A stretch of 64,000 bases of DNA, from contig NZ_LR699119.1 of NCBI RefSeq assembly GCF_902459485.1, positions 2,046,001 to 2,110,000 of the forward strand, read 5' to 3'. The notes below the pieces were generated by a model. It ran no database searches. It was not told where the DNA came from and saw only the letters and a program-made list of their open reading frames with translations. This document shows positions 27,602-37,224 of this stretch, in pieces (the first letter of the stretch is position 1; the number at the start of each line of letters is the position of its first letter). The position numbers and the translations under genes are program-made. The DNA comes from Aquicella siphonis (GTDB lineage: Bacteria; Pseudomonadota; Gammaproteobacteria; DSM-16500).

Positions 27602-28129
27602 ATGAATCTGGAAAATCTGAAAAATGAACTGCCTGATTTCGCAAAAGACATCAAACTCAATCTGAGCTCCGTCCTGAGCGAAACAGGATCCCCCGACCTG
27701 AATCAAAAACAGATCGACAGTATCGCACTCGCTTCCGCTTACGCGACACGCAACACGGATGTTATCGCCGCCGCCACCGCGCATGGCAGCGCCGGCCTGA
27801 CGGCGGAAGATATCTACGCAGCCAAGGCCGCCGCCACCATCATGGCGATGAATAATGTTTACTACCGATTCACCCATACCATGTCTGATCCGGATTACGC
27901 CGCTATGCCGGCCAAATTACGCATGAATGTGATGGCAACTCCCGGCATGGACAAAATCCTGTTTGAACTGAACAGCCTCGCCGTCTCCGCGATCAATGGC
28001 TGCGGAAAATGCATGAATGCGCACGCGGAACAGCTGGAAAAATCCGGAACCTCCAAACAAGCCATCCAGTCTGCCATACGCATAGCCAGCGTCATTCATG
28101 CCGCCGCGCTGGCGAGAGAAATCCGTTAA
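27602..28129 (+). CDS. ahpD: Alkylhydroperoxidase AhpD
   Basis: A 175-residue helical protein with the AhpD active-site motif NGCGKCMNAHAEQL (Cys134, Cys137, His141). AhpD uses this thiol pair, recharged by lipoylated dehydrogenase subunits in characterised species, to reduce AhpC. The gene follows ahpC by 102 bases, consistent with a two-gene peroxide-defence operon. AAGAGG lies just upstream of ATG 27602. Confidence 0.94.
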   Translation: MNLENLKNELPDFAKDIKLNLSSVLSETGSPDLNQKQIDSIALASAYATRNTDVIAAATAHGSAGLTAEDIYAAKAAATIMAMNNVYYRFTHTMSDPDYAAMPAKLRMNVMATPGMDKILFELNSLAVSAINGCGKCMNAHAEQLEKSGTSKQAIQSAIRIASVIHAAALAREIR

Positions 28130-28178
28130 CATACATACAACGGCGTACAAGTCTCGCTTTACCTCATACATGCATTTA

Positions 28179-28210
28179 TAATGACCCCACTTGAATAAGA
28201 GGGGTCATTA
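28179..28210 (+). promoter_or_regulatory. Hairpin covering the hemJ ribosome-binding site and start
   Basis: Perfect 10-bp inverted repeat TAATGACCCC (28179-28188) and GGGGTCATTA (28201-28210) with a 12-base loop. The right arm contains the GGGG of the hemJ Shine-Dalgarno (AGAGGGG), and its last base is the A of the ATG. In RNA this would hide the ribosome-binding site, so it could act as a translational switch, an RNA thermometer or a protein-bound operator. No T run follows, so it is not a terminator. Confidence 0.6.
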
Positions 28211-28647
28211 TGCTCTGGGTAAAAGCATTTCACATTGTTTTCATGGTTACGTGGTTCAGTGGATTATTTTATCTGCCGCGGCTTTTCGTCTATCACACCA
28301 TGGCGACAGATACCATCAGCATTGAGCGGTTCAAAATCATGGAGCGTAAATTATATTTCGGGATCACGACCCCTGGAGCGGTGTTGACCATCTTGTTCGG
28401 ATTAATTTTAATCAGCTATGATCCGCGCGGCTATATGCATCCAGCCTGGATGCACGCCAAACTGGGACTGGTTGCGCTGCTGGTATTGTTCCATCTCTAT
28501 CTGGGCAAACTTTATTTTTCATTCAGGGCAAACCGCAATCATCATGGACATGTGTTTTACCGCATCATCAATGAAGTCCCGGTTTTATTTCTTATCGCCA
28601 TCGTCGTACTGGTAGTTGTCAAACCGTTCGGCCTGATCGGGCATTAA
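28210..28647 (+). CDS. hemJ: Protoporphyrinogen IX oxidase HemJ
   Basis: A 145-residue inner-membrane protein with four hydrophobic helices. It has the HemJ pattern: conserved His near the start (VKAFHIVFMVTWFSGLFYLPRLFVYH), the MERKLYFGITTPG segment, and WMHAKLG. HemJ oxidises protoporphyrinogen IX to protoporphyrin IX in haem synthesis in bacteria lacking HemG/HemY. Haem synthesis is also represented by hemL 3 kb away. It follows the peroxide genes, and its start lies in a stable hairpin. Confidence 0.9.
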   Translation: MLWVKAFHIVFMVTWFSGLFYLPRLFVYHTMATDTISIERFKIMERKLYFGITTPGAVLTILFGLILISYDPRGYMHPAWMHAKLGLVALLVLFHLYLGKLYFSFRANRNHHGHVFYRIINEVPVLFLIAIVVLVVVKPFGLIGH

Positions 28648-28651
28648 AGAG

Positions 28652-30727
28652 CTATTGCGATTGCCGCAATCCTGTTGACTCGTTGCTATCGCTCGCACTG
28701 ACCCTGGTCTGCAAGCTGTCCAGAGGATGCGAGCCCTGGCTTCCATTCCCATTCCCGTTCCGCACGCGCGCCGCAGGTCTTTCCTGACCACTGACCGGCA
28801 TGGCAACACGAAGACGGGAGGGAACCGAACCTGAGTCCATATAATCTTCAATAATAAAATCCCGCATTTCCTTTTTCTCTTTCCGGGCCGGCTGCTGGCC
28901 AGACAATACCGTGGCAGCGGAAGATGAATGCGCCTTCGTCGTAAACAGGCTGAGCGAAGATGACACCGCTCCCATAGGCTGGCTCGCAGAATGGGACGCC
29001 AAAGGCGAGGAACGGCTTAATATTTCGGTCGCAGCATGACGACTGGCGTCCGTTTTTTCTGACAGCACAGAATGTCTTCGGTGCTCCGGATTGACTTCCT
29101 CACCAACACATGGCCCTTCTCCGGGATGAATCATCACGAAATCATCCGCGATCGTTTTCGCAGACTCCACCGAACCTTCTCTGAGTCCGGGCTCAGGCGA
29201 CCGCAGGGACAAAGGCACGGGCTTCGCTTCCAATGAAGAATCCCGCGTTCCGCTCTGGCTGGCCACTTCCAACGCCTTGCGCAGCGCCAGGCGGTCATGA
29301 CAGATCACCTTGATTTTCGCATTTTCCTTTTTGCTGATTTGTCTGTGCCGCACATCTTCCAGTATTTGCTGTGTGCTCTTCAATGGATCTTCCAGCCATT
29401 GATCAAATATGATCTTGATAAGATTACGATAGCTGTCTGTCATGAAAAAATTGGTGATGCGCTTGGGAATGACTGGCACCATGGGCGCAACAATCGCGAG
29501 GGGAAGCTCGGTCAGACGCCGCTGATGCAAGGGTTTGTCTCTTAAATCAATCACCATGCCCAGCTGTTTCATGATCATGGCATAATATTCATCGAAAAAC
29601 AGCATGGTGGACGGACTGGTTTCCAAGCCTTCCAGTGATTTCCAGTCGCCATATAAATCATACGACACCAGCTTCCTGCTCCAGCGAACCGGAGCCATTT
29701 CGCTGACTTCCTGCAGCTTCTTCTTCCAGTCAATCGCTTTCGCGTTACTCTTTAGCATGGGAAGAATTTGTTTGCCTATATTATCCATCATATGCTGCAA
29801 AACATAGCGGTGATAATAAAATATCTCCACGCCCGGACTATCATCTCCCGGAACCGGACGGTTTCTCAACAAGACAGCCGTGACAAAATAAGGATAAATT
29901 GCAGCGTATACCGCGTTGCTGATGAAAAAACTGTTGACGCCCGTCTGAGAAGAAATCAGACAGGAAATCAACTCCCCCGATGCATACAGCATTGCGCCAA
30001 TGCCAAACGAATAAGCCTTATGTTTCGAAAGCTCCTTCGCCCTATGATCTGTGCACTGGCCGGCGGCACTATACGTATATTCTGCAAGACTTTCGCCGTA
30101 AGCATACATATATGCAAGCGGTGTCACGTATTTGACAACAGGCAGAAAGGATGCGGCCCAGATAGAAAACAGTTTTCCCGACAGATTGATTGAGCTGAAC
30201 AAACCAGCAGAAATCAACGCACCATCATCACAACCGCACGGGCGGAAATGCTGGCTGGTAGGGTTCTCATCCACCACCTGCTTGCTGATGGCGAGATTGA
30301 TCATTATGTTGTCGTAGACACGATGCAACATGATTCCACCCAGACCGATCATGATAAACGTGTTCATGGCCAGGTAAGCGGATGACTCCAGATAGGAATC
30401 GTCTTCGTCGGAAAAGCGGTACATGATGGCCTGGCGCCCCGCCTCAAGCAGCATGGCAAGACTCAGGTAATACACGACATTTGCCTTGAAGGATTCTTTT
30501 AACCCCGAGCGGGTTTTGGGAGAATTGGCGATTCGGGTGACATTGGATGGCTCCATGACAACCGTGCCGCCTTCCCAGGCTTTCAAGGAAGCCGAGTTGG
30601 CATAATTTCTGACCGTGGGTGAGGAAACAAAGGAGCTGACCAATCCTGACAATGCTTGATAGGTTTGACTAATCCCCGACCCTATCCATGAAACACTTTC
30701 TTTTGCCCATGCCCAAAATCCTTTCAT
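28652..30727 (-). CDS. Large multi-pass membrane protein with disordered tail, effector candidate
   Basis: A 691-residue protein that I do not recognise. Residues 80-300 contain roughly five or six hydrophobic segments (for example VVYYLSLAMLLEAG, LAMNTFIMIGLGGIML, ASFLPVVKYVTPLAYMYAYG, NAVYAAIYPYFVTAVLL). Residues 310-470 form a helical soluble region, and residues 480-691 are Ser-, Arg- and Asn-rich and probably disordered, including a GNGNGSQGS stretch. There is no signal peptide. The promoter has a perfect PmrA half-site, so I infer a Dot/Icm-type substrate that inserts into host membranes. ATG 30727 has GAGGG upstream. Confidence 0.65.
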   Translation of the reverse strand: MKGFWAWAKESVSWIGSGISQTYQALSGLVSSFVSSPTVRNYANSASLKAWEGGTVVMEPSNVTRIANSPKTRSGLKESFKANVVYYLSLAMLLEAGRQAIMYRFSDEDDSYLESSAYLAMNTFIMIGLGGIMLHRVYDNIMINLAISKQVVDENPTSQHFRPCGCDDGALISAGLFSSINLSGKLFSIWAASFLPVVKYVTPLAYMYAYGESLAEYTYSAAGQCTDHRAKELSKHKAYSFGIGAMLYASGELISCLISSQTGVNSFFISNAVYAAIYPYFVTAVLLRNRPVPGDDSPGVEIFYYHRYVLQHMMDNIGKQILPMLKSNAKAIDWKKKLQEVSEMAPVRWSRKLVSYDLYGDWKSLEGLETSPSTMLFFDEYYAMIMKQLGMVIDLRDKPLHQRRLTELPLAIVAPMVPVIPKRITNFFMTDSYRNLIKIIFDQWLEDPLKSTQQILEDVRHRQISKKENAKIKVICHDRLALRKALEVASQSGTRDSSLEAKPVPLSLRSPEPGLREGSVESAKTIADDFVMIHPGEGPCVGEEVNPEHRRHSVLSEKTDASRHAATEILSRSSPLASHSASQPMGAVSSSLSLFTTKAHSSSAATVLSGQQPARKEKKEMRDFIIEDYMDSGSVPSRLRVAMPVSGQERPAARVRNGNGNGSQGSHPLDSLQTRVSASDSNESTGLRQSQ

Positions 30728-30773
30728 GCGACATCCCTCAGGCTGTGTGTTATCTTTTTGAACTTAACACTCA

Positions 30774-30793
30774 TGTCTTAAGAGAATATTAAG
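30774..30793 (-). promoter_or_regulatory. PmrA-box-like tandem motif of the membrane-protein gene
   Basis: Minus strand: CTTAATATT (30793-30785), CT, CTTAAGACA (30782-30774). The first half matches all nine positions of the PmrA half-site consensus cTTAATatT, the second matches six. Seven bases further lies TAAGTT, a poor -10. The distance to the gene start is about 46 bases. Confidence 0.65.
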
Positions 30794-30897
30794 GACCGCG
30801 GGCGTTACAGCGCATCAAATGCTGTGTATCTCACTGCGCGGGCCGGAGGACATTCATGGAACACTCTTGCAGGCCGGGCGATTCACTCCGGCCGGCG

Positions 30898-31833
30898 CTA
30901 ACGCAGCACATGATTTAATGCAGATTCAAGATCGGGATAAAGAAAACTGAAACCCATGGACTGTAATCGCTTGGGAGAAACATGCTGCCCTTCCAGCACC
31001 AGATCCCGGGCCATTTCCGCGCCCAATATCAGTTTTAACAAAAACGCCGGCGTTTTCATGAAAGCCGGCCGGGCAAGCACCCGGCTTAATGTGCGCGCGA
31101 ATTCATGCTGACTGACACAGCCAGGCGAGACAATATTCACTGCGCCGGTGATTTCCGGTTTTTCCACCAGAAAATCAATCGCACGCACCACATCATCCAG
31201 CGCAACCCAGCTAAAAGGCTGAGCTCCCGAGCCGACGGCGCCTCCCAGATACCATTTGAAAGGTTTGACCAGCATGGGAAGCGCACCCCCCTCCCCGGAT
31301 AGAACGACGCCAAAACGCATGAAAACCACAGGGACTCCGCCCTCGACCGCCGCTGCCGCCGCTTTTTCCCATTCACAGCCTACTTTGGAAAGAAAATCTT
31401 TGGGATGTGCGCAGTCAACAACCGTGTCTTCATCCAGAGCTGGCGGCAATTTATCCGGAAACTGCGGCTGCAAGCCATATATCCCGACCGCGCTCGCGTT
31501 AAAAAACCTTGGAACCGGCTGACTGAGTTTACAAAGGTGAGCCGCTATGGCTCGTGTGCTGCCTGTACGACTGTTGATGATTTCCTTTTTGTGCCCGGCA
31601 TTCCATCTTGCCGCGCCTATATTTTCACCGGTAAGATTCACCACGAGTTCAGCAGATTGAAAAACGTCCGTGTTCAACCCGGCCCATGACACCGCTTTCA
31701 CGCGGTTTCCAAAAACAGATTCCACATGTTTGACCGAACGACTGATGACTGTAATGGTGTGATTCAAGCGCAGCCAGTGTTCGATCAGCCGTTTTCCAAT
31801 CAGCCCTGTACCCCCTGCGACAACTCTATGCAT
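30898..31833 (-). CDS. TIGR01777-family epimerase (YfcH-like SDR)
   Basis: A 311-residue extended SDR protein. The NAD(P) motif is [12 protein letters not shown] at the N-terminus, with the family-typical [19 protein letters not shown] and SAVGIYG segments; DUF1731 forms the C-terminal end. The substrate is unknown. The start lies inside the 3' end of hemL (34-base overlap), with GAGGAA upstream, so the two are probably translated together. Confidence 0.9.
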   Translation of the reverse strand: MHRVVAGGTGLIGKRLIEHWLRLNHTITVISRSVKHVESVFGNRVKAVSWAGLNTDVFQSAELVVNLTGENIGAARWNAGHKKEIINSRTGSTRAIAAHLCKLSQPVPRFFNASAVGIYGLQPQFPDKLPPALDEDTVVDCAHPKDFLSKVGCEWEKAAAAAVEGGVPVVFMRFGVVLSGEGGALPMLVKPFKWYLGGAVGSGAQPFSWVALDDVVRAIDFLVEKPEITGAVNIVSPGCVSQHEFARTLSRVLARPAFMKTPAFLLKLILGAEMARDLVLEGQHVSPKRLQSMGFSFLYPDLESALNHVLR

Positions 31834-33128
31834 GAAGGTTTTTCCTCAAGTATGGTTGCGAATACCTTTTCCGCGGCCTTTAGTGTTTTTTCGATTTCAG
31901 CATTGCCATGGGCAGAAGAAACAAAACCCGCTTCAAATGCTGAAGGCGCGAAGTACACGCCTTCATCAAGCATGCCATGAAAAAACCGTTTGAACAATGA
32001 AACATCACAGCGTTTAACATCGCTTTCTGACACTATTTTATCCTGATCTGTAAAGAATATTCCAAACATACTGCCTATGGCATTGGCATAAAACGGCACT
32101 CCTGCCGCGCGGGCACATTCAGCCAGTCCCCGGGTCAGCTTGAGAGTTTGCTCTGCGAGTTTCGGATAAAAATCTGTTTGTGTGATTAACTCCATCATTG
32201 CGAGACCGCCTGTCATCGCAACGGGATTGCCAGACAAGGTGCCAGCCTGATAAACCGGCCCTAACGGCGCAATCGTGCGCATGATATCTGCACGGCCTCC
32301 AAACGCTCCCACCGGAAAACCGCCGCCTATGACTTTTCCCAGAACTGTTATATCCGGCTTGACTCCGAAACACGCCTGGGCACCCCCAAGTCCTACGCGA
32401 AAACCCGTCATGACCTCATCAAATATCAACACACTGCCATGTTTAGAACATAAATCCCTCAGCCCTTCCAGAAATCCGGGCACAGGCAACACACAATTCA
32501 TATTGCCAGCCACTGGCTCAACAATCACACAGGCAATATCATTTCCAAATTTTGCAAACAATGCCGCCACTTCTTCCAAATGGTTGAACTCCGCCACGAG
32601 CGTATGCTGGGCAATACTCTCCGGAACACCGGCTGAACTGGGCACGCCCAGTGTCAACGCACCGGATCCTGCCGCGACCAGCAAACTGTCTGCGTGGCCG
32701 TGATAACAACCCGCGAACTTGATGATCTTGCTGCGCTGCGTGTATCCTCTGGCGAGGCGGATCGCGCTCATACTGGCTTCGGTACCGGAATTCACAAAGC
32801 GGATCATTTCCATGGATGGCATGATCTGACACACTTTCATCGCCAGCCTGACTTCAACTTCCGTAGGCGCGCCAAAGCTTAATCCGTTGTGTAATGCCTC
32901 CGTCACCTTCTGAATCACATAGGGATGAGTATGGCCCGCGATAAGAGGCCCCCAGGAACAAACATAATCAATATATTCATTCCCGTCCGCGTCAACCAGA
33001 TAAGCCCCGTGCCCTTTTTGAATAAACACAGGCACCCCGCCCACACCGCGAAACGCGCGTACCGGTGAATTAACACCGCCAGGAATATACTGCAAAGCCA
33101 GATCATATAATTGTTTGGAATTTGTCAT
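31800..33128 (-). CDS. hemL: Glutamate-1-semialdehyde 2,1-aminomutase
   Basis: A 442-residue PLP enzyme that makes 5-aminolevulinate from glutamate-1-semialdehyde in the C5 haem pathway. Recognisable from [16 protein letters not shown] at the start, [26 protein letters not shown] and the PLP-lysine motif [16 protein letters not shown]. It is about 15 residues longer than E. coli HemL at the C-terminus, where the sequence overlaps the next gene. Consistent with HemJ in the same window. Confidence 0.96.
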   Translation of the reverse strand: MTNSKQLYDLALQYIPGGVNSPVRAFRGVGGVPVFIQKGHGAYLVDADGNEYIDYVCSWGPLIAGHTHPYVIQKVTEALHNGLSFGAPTEVEVRLAMKVCQIMPSMEMIRFVNSGTEASMSAIRLARGYTQRSKIIKFAGCYHGHADSLLVAAGSGALTLGVPSSAGVPESIAQHTLVAEFNHLEEVAALFAKFGNDIACVIVEPVAGNMNCVLPVPGFLEGLRDLCSKHGSVLIFDEVMTGFRVGLGGAQACFGVKPDITVLGKVIGGGFPVGAFGGRADIMRTIAPLGPVYQAGTLSGNPVAMTGGLAMMELITQTDFYPKLAEQTLKLTRGLAECARAAGVPFYANAIGSMFGIFFTDQDKIVSESDVKRCDVSLFKRFFHGMLDEGVYFAPSAFEAGFVSSAHGNAEIEKTLKAAEKVFATILEEKPSCIELSQGVQG

Positions 33129-33236
33129 GGTAAGCCCGAATTTTTGATTGGTTTAAAATTGCCCGCAATCATACGTGGTTTTTTAGCGCAAGACCAGAAC
33201 ACCTCTGCGGCACCTGACGCGGCTCGATAAAAATCC

Positions 33237-34055
33237 TCATAATTTGGCGCGGTATACAGGATGATCAGGCGTTTCCCTTCCCCTGTAATCTGGTTCAGTT
33301 AAACTCTTATCAAGAGTAAAATCTTTACTGTAAGCATCCAGCGTGTAAGCGGAATAGCGCCGGGTCACGCCAGGCCTGACTTCCACCGGATCGGACGTAT
33401 TGAATTCCCTCAAGGTACCCGATGCCGATTCCTTTCTTATCCATGCCTGCAAATCTTCCAGCCTGGAAAAGGCCGCCTCTCCCCGCTGTGATTCGAAGAA
33501 TTTCCAGACATGTCCGTCATGTGCTATCACAAAAGCATGAGCGCCTTCATACTGCCTTCCCTGACTCCAGCCCTCACAATAGCCGGTCAGGAAAAAAATA
33601 TTCCCATCCGAGGGATTGAGCCTGGCTAGCATTTTCTCCAGATTCCATTGTTTGGGGTAAGCATCTGCCGACAGTAACTGACAACGGATTTTGCCGCTGG
33701 GATCAGTCATGGCAGCCCGCCCTGCCAGAGTACTGCTGTGCCTGGCCTGGTAATTCACTGCTTTTGCAAGCGATGAGGGGTGAATAGTTTGTCTATCAGG
33801 ATTCGCGGTTGAAATACCTCGCATGGAACAGCCATTCTCTATATACAACAAGGCAATCCCCTGACACGCCGCCGCATCCGTCACCAGATGAGGCAGATGG
33901 TGTTTTTTCTGCAGCGTTTTAAACAAGGTCAGTATCCCCACGTATCCCGCCTCGGTTTGACTAAACGGCGTCCAGATTCCGTTGAACTCCGTCACGAACT
34001 GATAATCAGAATATCCCGCCAAATTATAAGTTGTGGATGGAAGCATTCGCTGCAT
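33237..34055 (-). CDS. Possible C58 (YopT/AvrPphB)-like cysteine protease, effector candidate
   Basis: A 272-residue protein without signal peptide or membrane segments. Spaced motifs resemble the C58 papain-like fold: DAAACQGIALLYIENG (Cys64), GAHAFVIA (His173), then VWKFFESQRGEAAF, which aligns with the family's F-D-P-N-x-G-E element but with Glu188 in place of the catalytic Asp. Family members cleave host GTPases or kinases. Similarity is by motif only. ATG 34055 has GAGGG upstream. No convincing PmrA-like repeat is visible. An unrelated cysteine-peptidase-like fold is an alternative. Confidence 0.55.
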   Translation of the reverse strand: MQRMLPSTTYNLAGYSDYQFVTEFNGIWTPFSQTEAGYVGILTLFKTLQKKHHLPHLVTDAAACQGIALLYIENGCSMRGISTANPDRQTIHPSSLAKAVNYQARHSSTLAGRAAMTDPSGKIRCQLLSADAYPKQWNLEKMLARLNPSDGNIFFLTGYCEGWSQGRQYEGAHAFVIAHDGHVWKFFESQRGEAAFSRLEDLQAWIRKESASGTLREFNTSDPVEVRPGVTRRYSAYTLDAYSKDFTLDKSLTEPDYRGRETPDHPVYRAKL

Positions 34056-34256
34056 TACACTGCCCTCAATAATCCAGAAATTAAACAGACATGATCAATC
34101 CAGATTGAAAACGATTCCGCCCTGGCGCCAGCAATCATGTGGCGAATGCTGGACAGGTGAAGTGGGTCTCGTTAAACTGGCACCCCATTATTTGTCTAAT
34201 TATTTTACACAACTGGAGCGGTATTAGAAATGCTTTCATTAGAAGAGGAGCCTACC

Positions 34257-34439
34257 ATGGCAAATCAGTATAAGCGTTATATGTGTCTGCTTTGCGGCTT
34301 TATTTACGATGAAGAAAAAGGCTGGCCTCATGATGGTATTGCGCCCGGCACCCGTTGGGAAGATGTACCGCCCGCCTGGCAATGTCCGGAATGCGGCGCC
34401 ACCAAAGATGATTTTGAAATGATTGAAATAGAAAAATAA
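34257..34439 (+). CDS. rubA: Rubredoxin
   Basis: A 60-residue rubredoxin with iron ligands Cys10, Cys13, Cys43 and Cys46 in CLLCGF and CPECGA. It is a one-electron carrier in the cytoplasm. ATG 34257 has GAGGAG 6 bases upstream, so the in-frame ATG at 34230 is not needed. No partner reductase or hydroxylase gene is adjacent. Confidence 0.95.
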   Translation: MANQYKRYMCLLCGFIYDEEKGWPHDGIAPGTRWEDVPPAWQCPECGATKDDFEMIEIEK

Positions 34440-34476
34440 AGCCGCCTGCCGCCAGTTTCCCGGCATGACGGAAGAG

Positions 34477-34755
34477 TTACAAGGTTTCAAAACCCTGCAA
34501 GTCCTGCCAGGGCAGTTCTTCATGAGTCACTTCCGTGACACTTGCCAGCTGAGGGCCTCGCTTGAGCCATTCGAATAATTGCATGAGGTTCTCCCGGCTG
34601 CCACAGGCGAGAACTTCCACCCTGCCATCAGGAAGATTGCGCGCCCAGCCCGTGATATGCAACCGCTCAGCCTGTTCTTTGGCTGAAGCCCGATACCAGA
34701 CACCCTGAACTTTTCCCGAAACATAACAATGAAGACAAATGCGGCTATCCATCAT
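34477..34755 (-). CDS. acyP: Acylphosphatase
   Basis: A 92-residue protein with the acylphosphatase signature VSGKVQGVWYR and GWARNLPDGRVEV, holding the catalytic Arg22 and Asn40. It hydrolyses carboxyl-phosphate bonds. Its ATG overlaps the stop of the upstream glycosyltransferase (ATGA), with GGGAGGG 6 bases before it, so the two genes are coupled; a functional link is not known. Confidence 0.93.
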   Translation of the reverse strand: MMDSRICLHCYVSGKVQGVWYRASAKEQAERLHITGWARNLPDGRVEVLACGSRENLMQLFEWLKRGPQLASVTEVTHEELPWQDLQGFETL

Positions 34756-36371
34756 TCCAAACCCTCCCGGTTGGTGAAAACGACCACAGGAACATGTCCC
34801 AGGCGGTTTTTGGCAATAATACGAAAACGGGCCGCCACAGGAACAGGCAACGCATCATAATACGCCTGACTGGTCACAAAAAATGCCGCCGGCGCAAAAC
34901 GCATGAGCGCTGATTCATTATCAATGAATTCGGGCTGATCCAGGCTGTTCATATTGATCAGGTATTTAATCGGGAGACCGTCTGGTTTTTCCCGGTAAAA
35001 GACCAGCCGCGCGCTGCGCAGATTTCTTTTTGCCTCCACAGCCTGAACAAAATCCCTGGCCTTGTCGAAGTATAACTGTATGGGCTCAATGCAATAAAGA
35101 AATGTGAAAATAAAACTGAGCGCAGAGACACACAACAGCCCCGGCTCACGCACGCTCCGGAACTGCCCGGCATAAAACAGAATCAGACTGATTACCTGCA
35201 GTACTGACAACAGGACAAGAATGACCGTGTAACGTATTCCCAGTGACAAGGAGTGCGCGTGTTCATCATAACGAATAAACAGGACACCCAGGAAAAACAG
35301 CAGCGGCAAAACCAGAAACACCCGGGCCAGGGCTTTACGCAATAACACAAAATAGCGCTGCCTGGCGGGCGCGATGAACGGATAAGACGCGATCAACGCG
35401 GCCGCGGGCAGCATGGGTAAAATATATCGGACTTTTTTGTCATCGGGGATACTCATTCCGGCCAATATGATTGCCATCCAGCCGAATAAAAGATAAACCA
35501 GCTTCATTTCAGACGATGATTCGCGTGAAAAATAATATGCCACGCCCGGCAACACCAGGCAGGCGACCGGATACGCAAGCGCATAACTACCGAAACTATC
35601 AGTAAAATAAAAATAAACCGGCAAATAAGGGTTGTCCATTCTTCCCAGGACTTCCATGCGCATGACTTCCCGCATAAAAATATCCCCGCCCGTATGCCTA
35701 GCCAGAACCAGCAGGGCTGCCGTGCAGACGAACAGCAGCAACAGCGCGGCAAAACCGCTCAGAAGCAGTTTTCTGATATTTTTAGTCTGGAGATAGTACG
35801 CGCAAATCACTCCGGCCGGCATGACCAACCCAATGGGGCCGCGAAATGCAAAACCCAGAAACAGCAATGGATAAACCCATAACCCACGATTTGGATGATT
35901 CGCCCTGTCCGCGGAATAAATCAGATAAAACACCCCGGCGCAAATCACGGTAGGATACATATCCAAAGCAATGGAACGCGCGCTTTTGATAAATGTAAGC
36001 GTCAGCAGCAGAAAAAAAACCGCGCACCATCCGAAACGCCGGCTGTGCTGGCTTCCAATCCGATATGTTAAAACCAGTGTGGCCGCGGCAAGCACTGCCG
36101 AGGGAAGCACAGCTGACAGCTTGCTGACGCCCCCTAATAGCCTGGCTGACAGGTAAATGAGCAAAGTGGAAGCCGCGGGGTAATCCGGATAGGGAAGATG
36201 ATAAGTCATGGGAAACCAGCTTGTTCCGTATCGCCACATTTCCAGAGCAAACAGATAAAAGCGTGAATCAAATCCCAGAATTTCCCGTGAACCTGACCCG
36301 ATGACAAACAGGATCAGGCCCAGGCAGAAAATTATCAGACTTTCCAGTGTGTTGCGGTATGCTGCCAGCAT
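34752..36371 (-). CDS. ArnT/PMT-like glycosyltransferase (GT39/GT83 type membrane protein)
   Basis: A 539-residue integral membrane protein with about 11-13 hydrophobic segments. The first periplasmic loop begins with the acidic motif GFDSRFYLFALEMWRYG, resembling the D-x-E region of PMT/ArnT-type transferases that use a polyprenyl-phosphate sugar, followed by PLPYPDYP and a C-terminal soluble part (about 420-539). The sugar and acceptor are unknown; lipid A or a protein are both possible. No arn genes are nearby. Confidence 0.8.
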   Translation of the reverse strand: MLAAYRNTLESLIIFCLGLILFVIGSGSREILGFDSRFYLFALEMWRYGTSWFPMTYHLPYPDYPAASTLLIYLSARLLGGVSKLSAVLPSAVLAAATLVLTYRIGSQHSRRFGWCAVFFLLLTLTFIKSARSIALDMYPTVICAGVFYLIYSADRANHPNRGLWVYPLLFLGFAFRGPIGLVMPAGVICAYYLQTKNIRKLLLSGFAALLLLFVCTAALLVLARHTGGDIFMREVMRMEVLGRMDNPYLPVYFYFTDSFGSYALAYPVACLVLPGVAYYFSRESSSEMKLVYLLFGWMAIILAGMSIPDDKKVRYILPMLPAAALIASYPFIAPARQRYFVLLRKALARVFLVLPLLFFLGVLFIRYDEHAHSLSLGIRYTVILVLLSVLQVISLILFYAGQFRSVREPGLLCVSALSFIFTFLYCIEPIQLYFDKARDFVQAVEAKRNLRSARLVFYREKPDGLPIKYLINMNSLDQPEFIDNESALMRFAPAAFFVTSQAYYDALPVPVAARFRIIAKNRLGHVPVVVFTNREGLE

Positions 36372-36514
36372 GGTGTGCGTGAATGCGACAAATTGACTTG
36401 GGCGATAGTATCATTAACCGTACAGCAGGGCAAAGCCTGTCATCCTATAGAAAGTCGCAGAAATACACGCTACTATGACAGCCAATCCAAACCAAGAGTA
36501 CTAATAGGCTGCTT

Positions 36515-37186
36515 ATGCAAGATTACCTGATTCTTCCTTCCCTGTTGTCCGCCGATTTCGCCCGCCTGGGCGAAGAAGCCGAAGCAGTGATCGATGCCGG
36601 TGCCGATATGCTGCATCTGGATGTCATGGATAACCACTATGTCCCTAATCTGACAGTCGGACCTCTGGTATGTGAAGCCTTGCGCAGCTATGGAATCAAA
36701 GCCCCCATAGATGTGCATCTCATGACCAAGCCGGTGGACCGCCTAATCATCGATTTTGCAAAAGCCGGTGCTACAAATATTACCTTCCACCCCGAAGCCT
36801 CGGATCATGTAGACCGCAGTCTGGCTCTGATTCGTCAGCATGGCTGCAAGGCGGGACTCGCCCTGAACCCGGCGACATCGCTGCATTGCCTGGAATACGT
36901 CATGGACAAGCTGGACCTGATTTTAATCATGTCTGTCAATCCGGGATTCGGCGGTCAGACGTTCATTCCTTCCGCGCTGGATAAAATTTCACGCGTCAGA
37001 GAACTGGTAACTTCCCACGATCTGACAGTCCGCATAGCGGTAGACGGCGGTGTCAAGACAGAAAACATCGGGCAAATTGCCCAGGCCGGTGCAGATATGT
37101 TTATTGCAGGCTCGGCGATTTTCAATCAACCCGATTACGCGGAAGTCATTTCAACCATGCGCAAACAGTTATTGTGCGCACGATAA
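36515..37186 (+). CDS. rpe: Ribulose-phosphate 3-epimerase
   Basis: A 223-residue TIM-barrel enzyme interconverting ribulose-5-P and xylulose-5-P. Family patterns: [53 protein letters not shown] and the phosphate-binding VDGGVK and AGSAIF segments. Length as usual. rpiA, the partner isomerase of the pentose phosphate pathway, lies 2 kb downstream on the other strand. Confidence 0.96.
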   Translation: MQDYLILPSLLSADFARLGEEAEAVIDAGADMLHLDVMDNHYVPNLTVGPLVCEALRSYGIKAPIDVHLMTKPVDRLIIDFAKAGATNITFHPEASDHVDRSLALIRQHGCKAGLALNPATSLHCLEYVMDKLDLILIMSVNPGFGGQTFIPSALDKISRVRELVTSHDLTVRIAVDGGVKTENIGQIAQAGADMFIAGSAIFNQPDYAEVISTMRKQLLCAR

Positions 37187-37224
37187 ACGACTGCGATCAC
37201 CAGTGTACCCGCGGCAAGAGAGGA

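Noticed and set aside
34056-34256. PmrA-like repeat before the C58-like gene
   Set aside because: Only TTTAATTTC plus a poor second half was found and no -10 at the shared distance.
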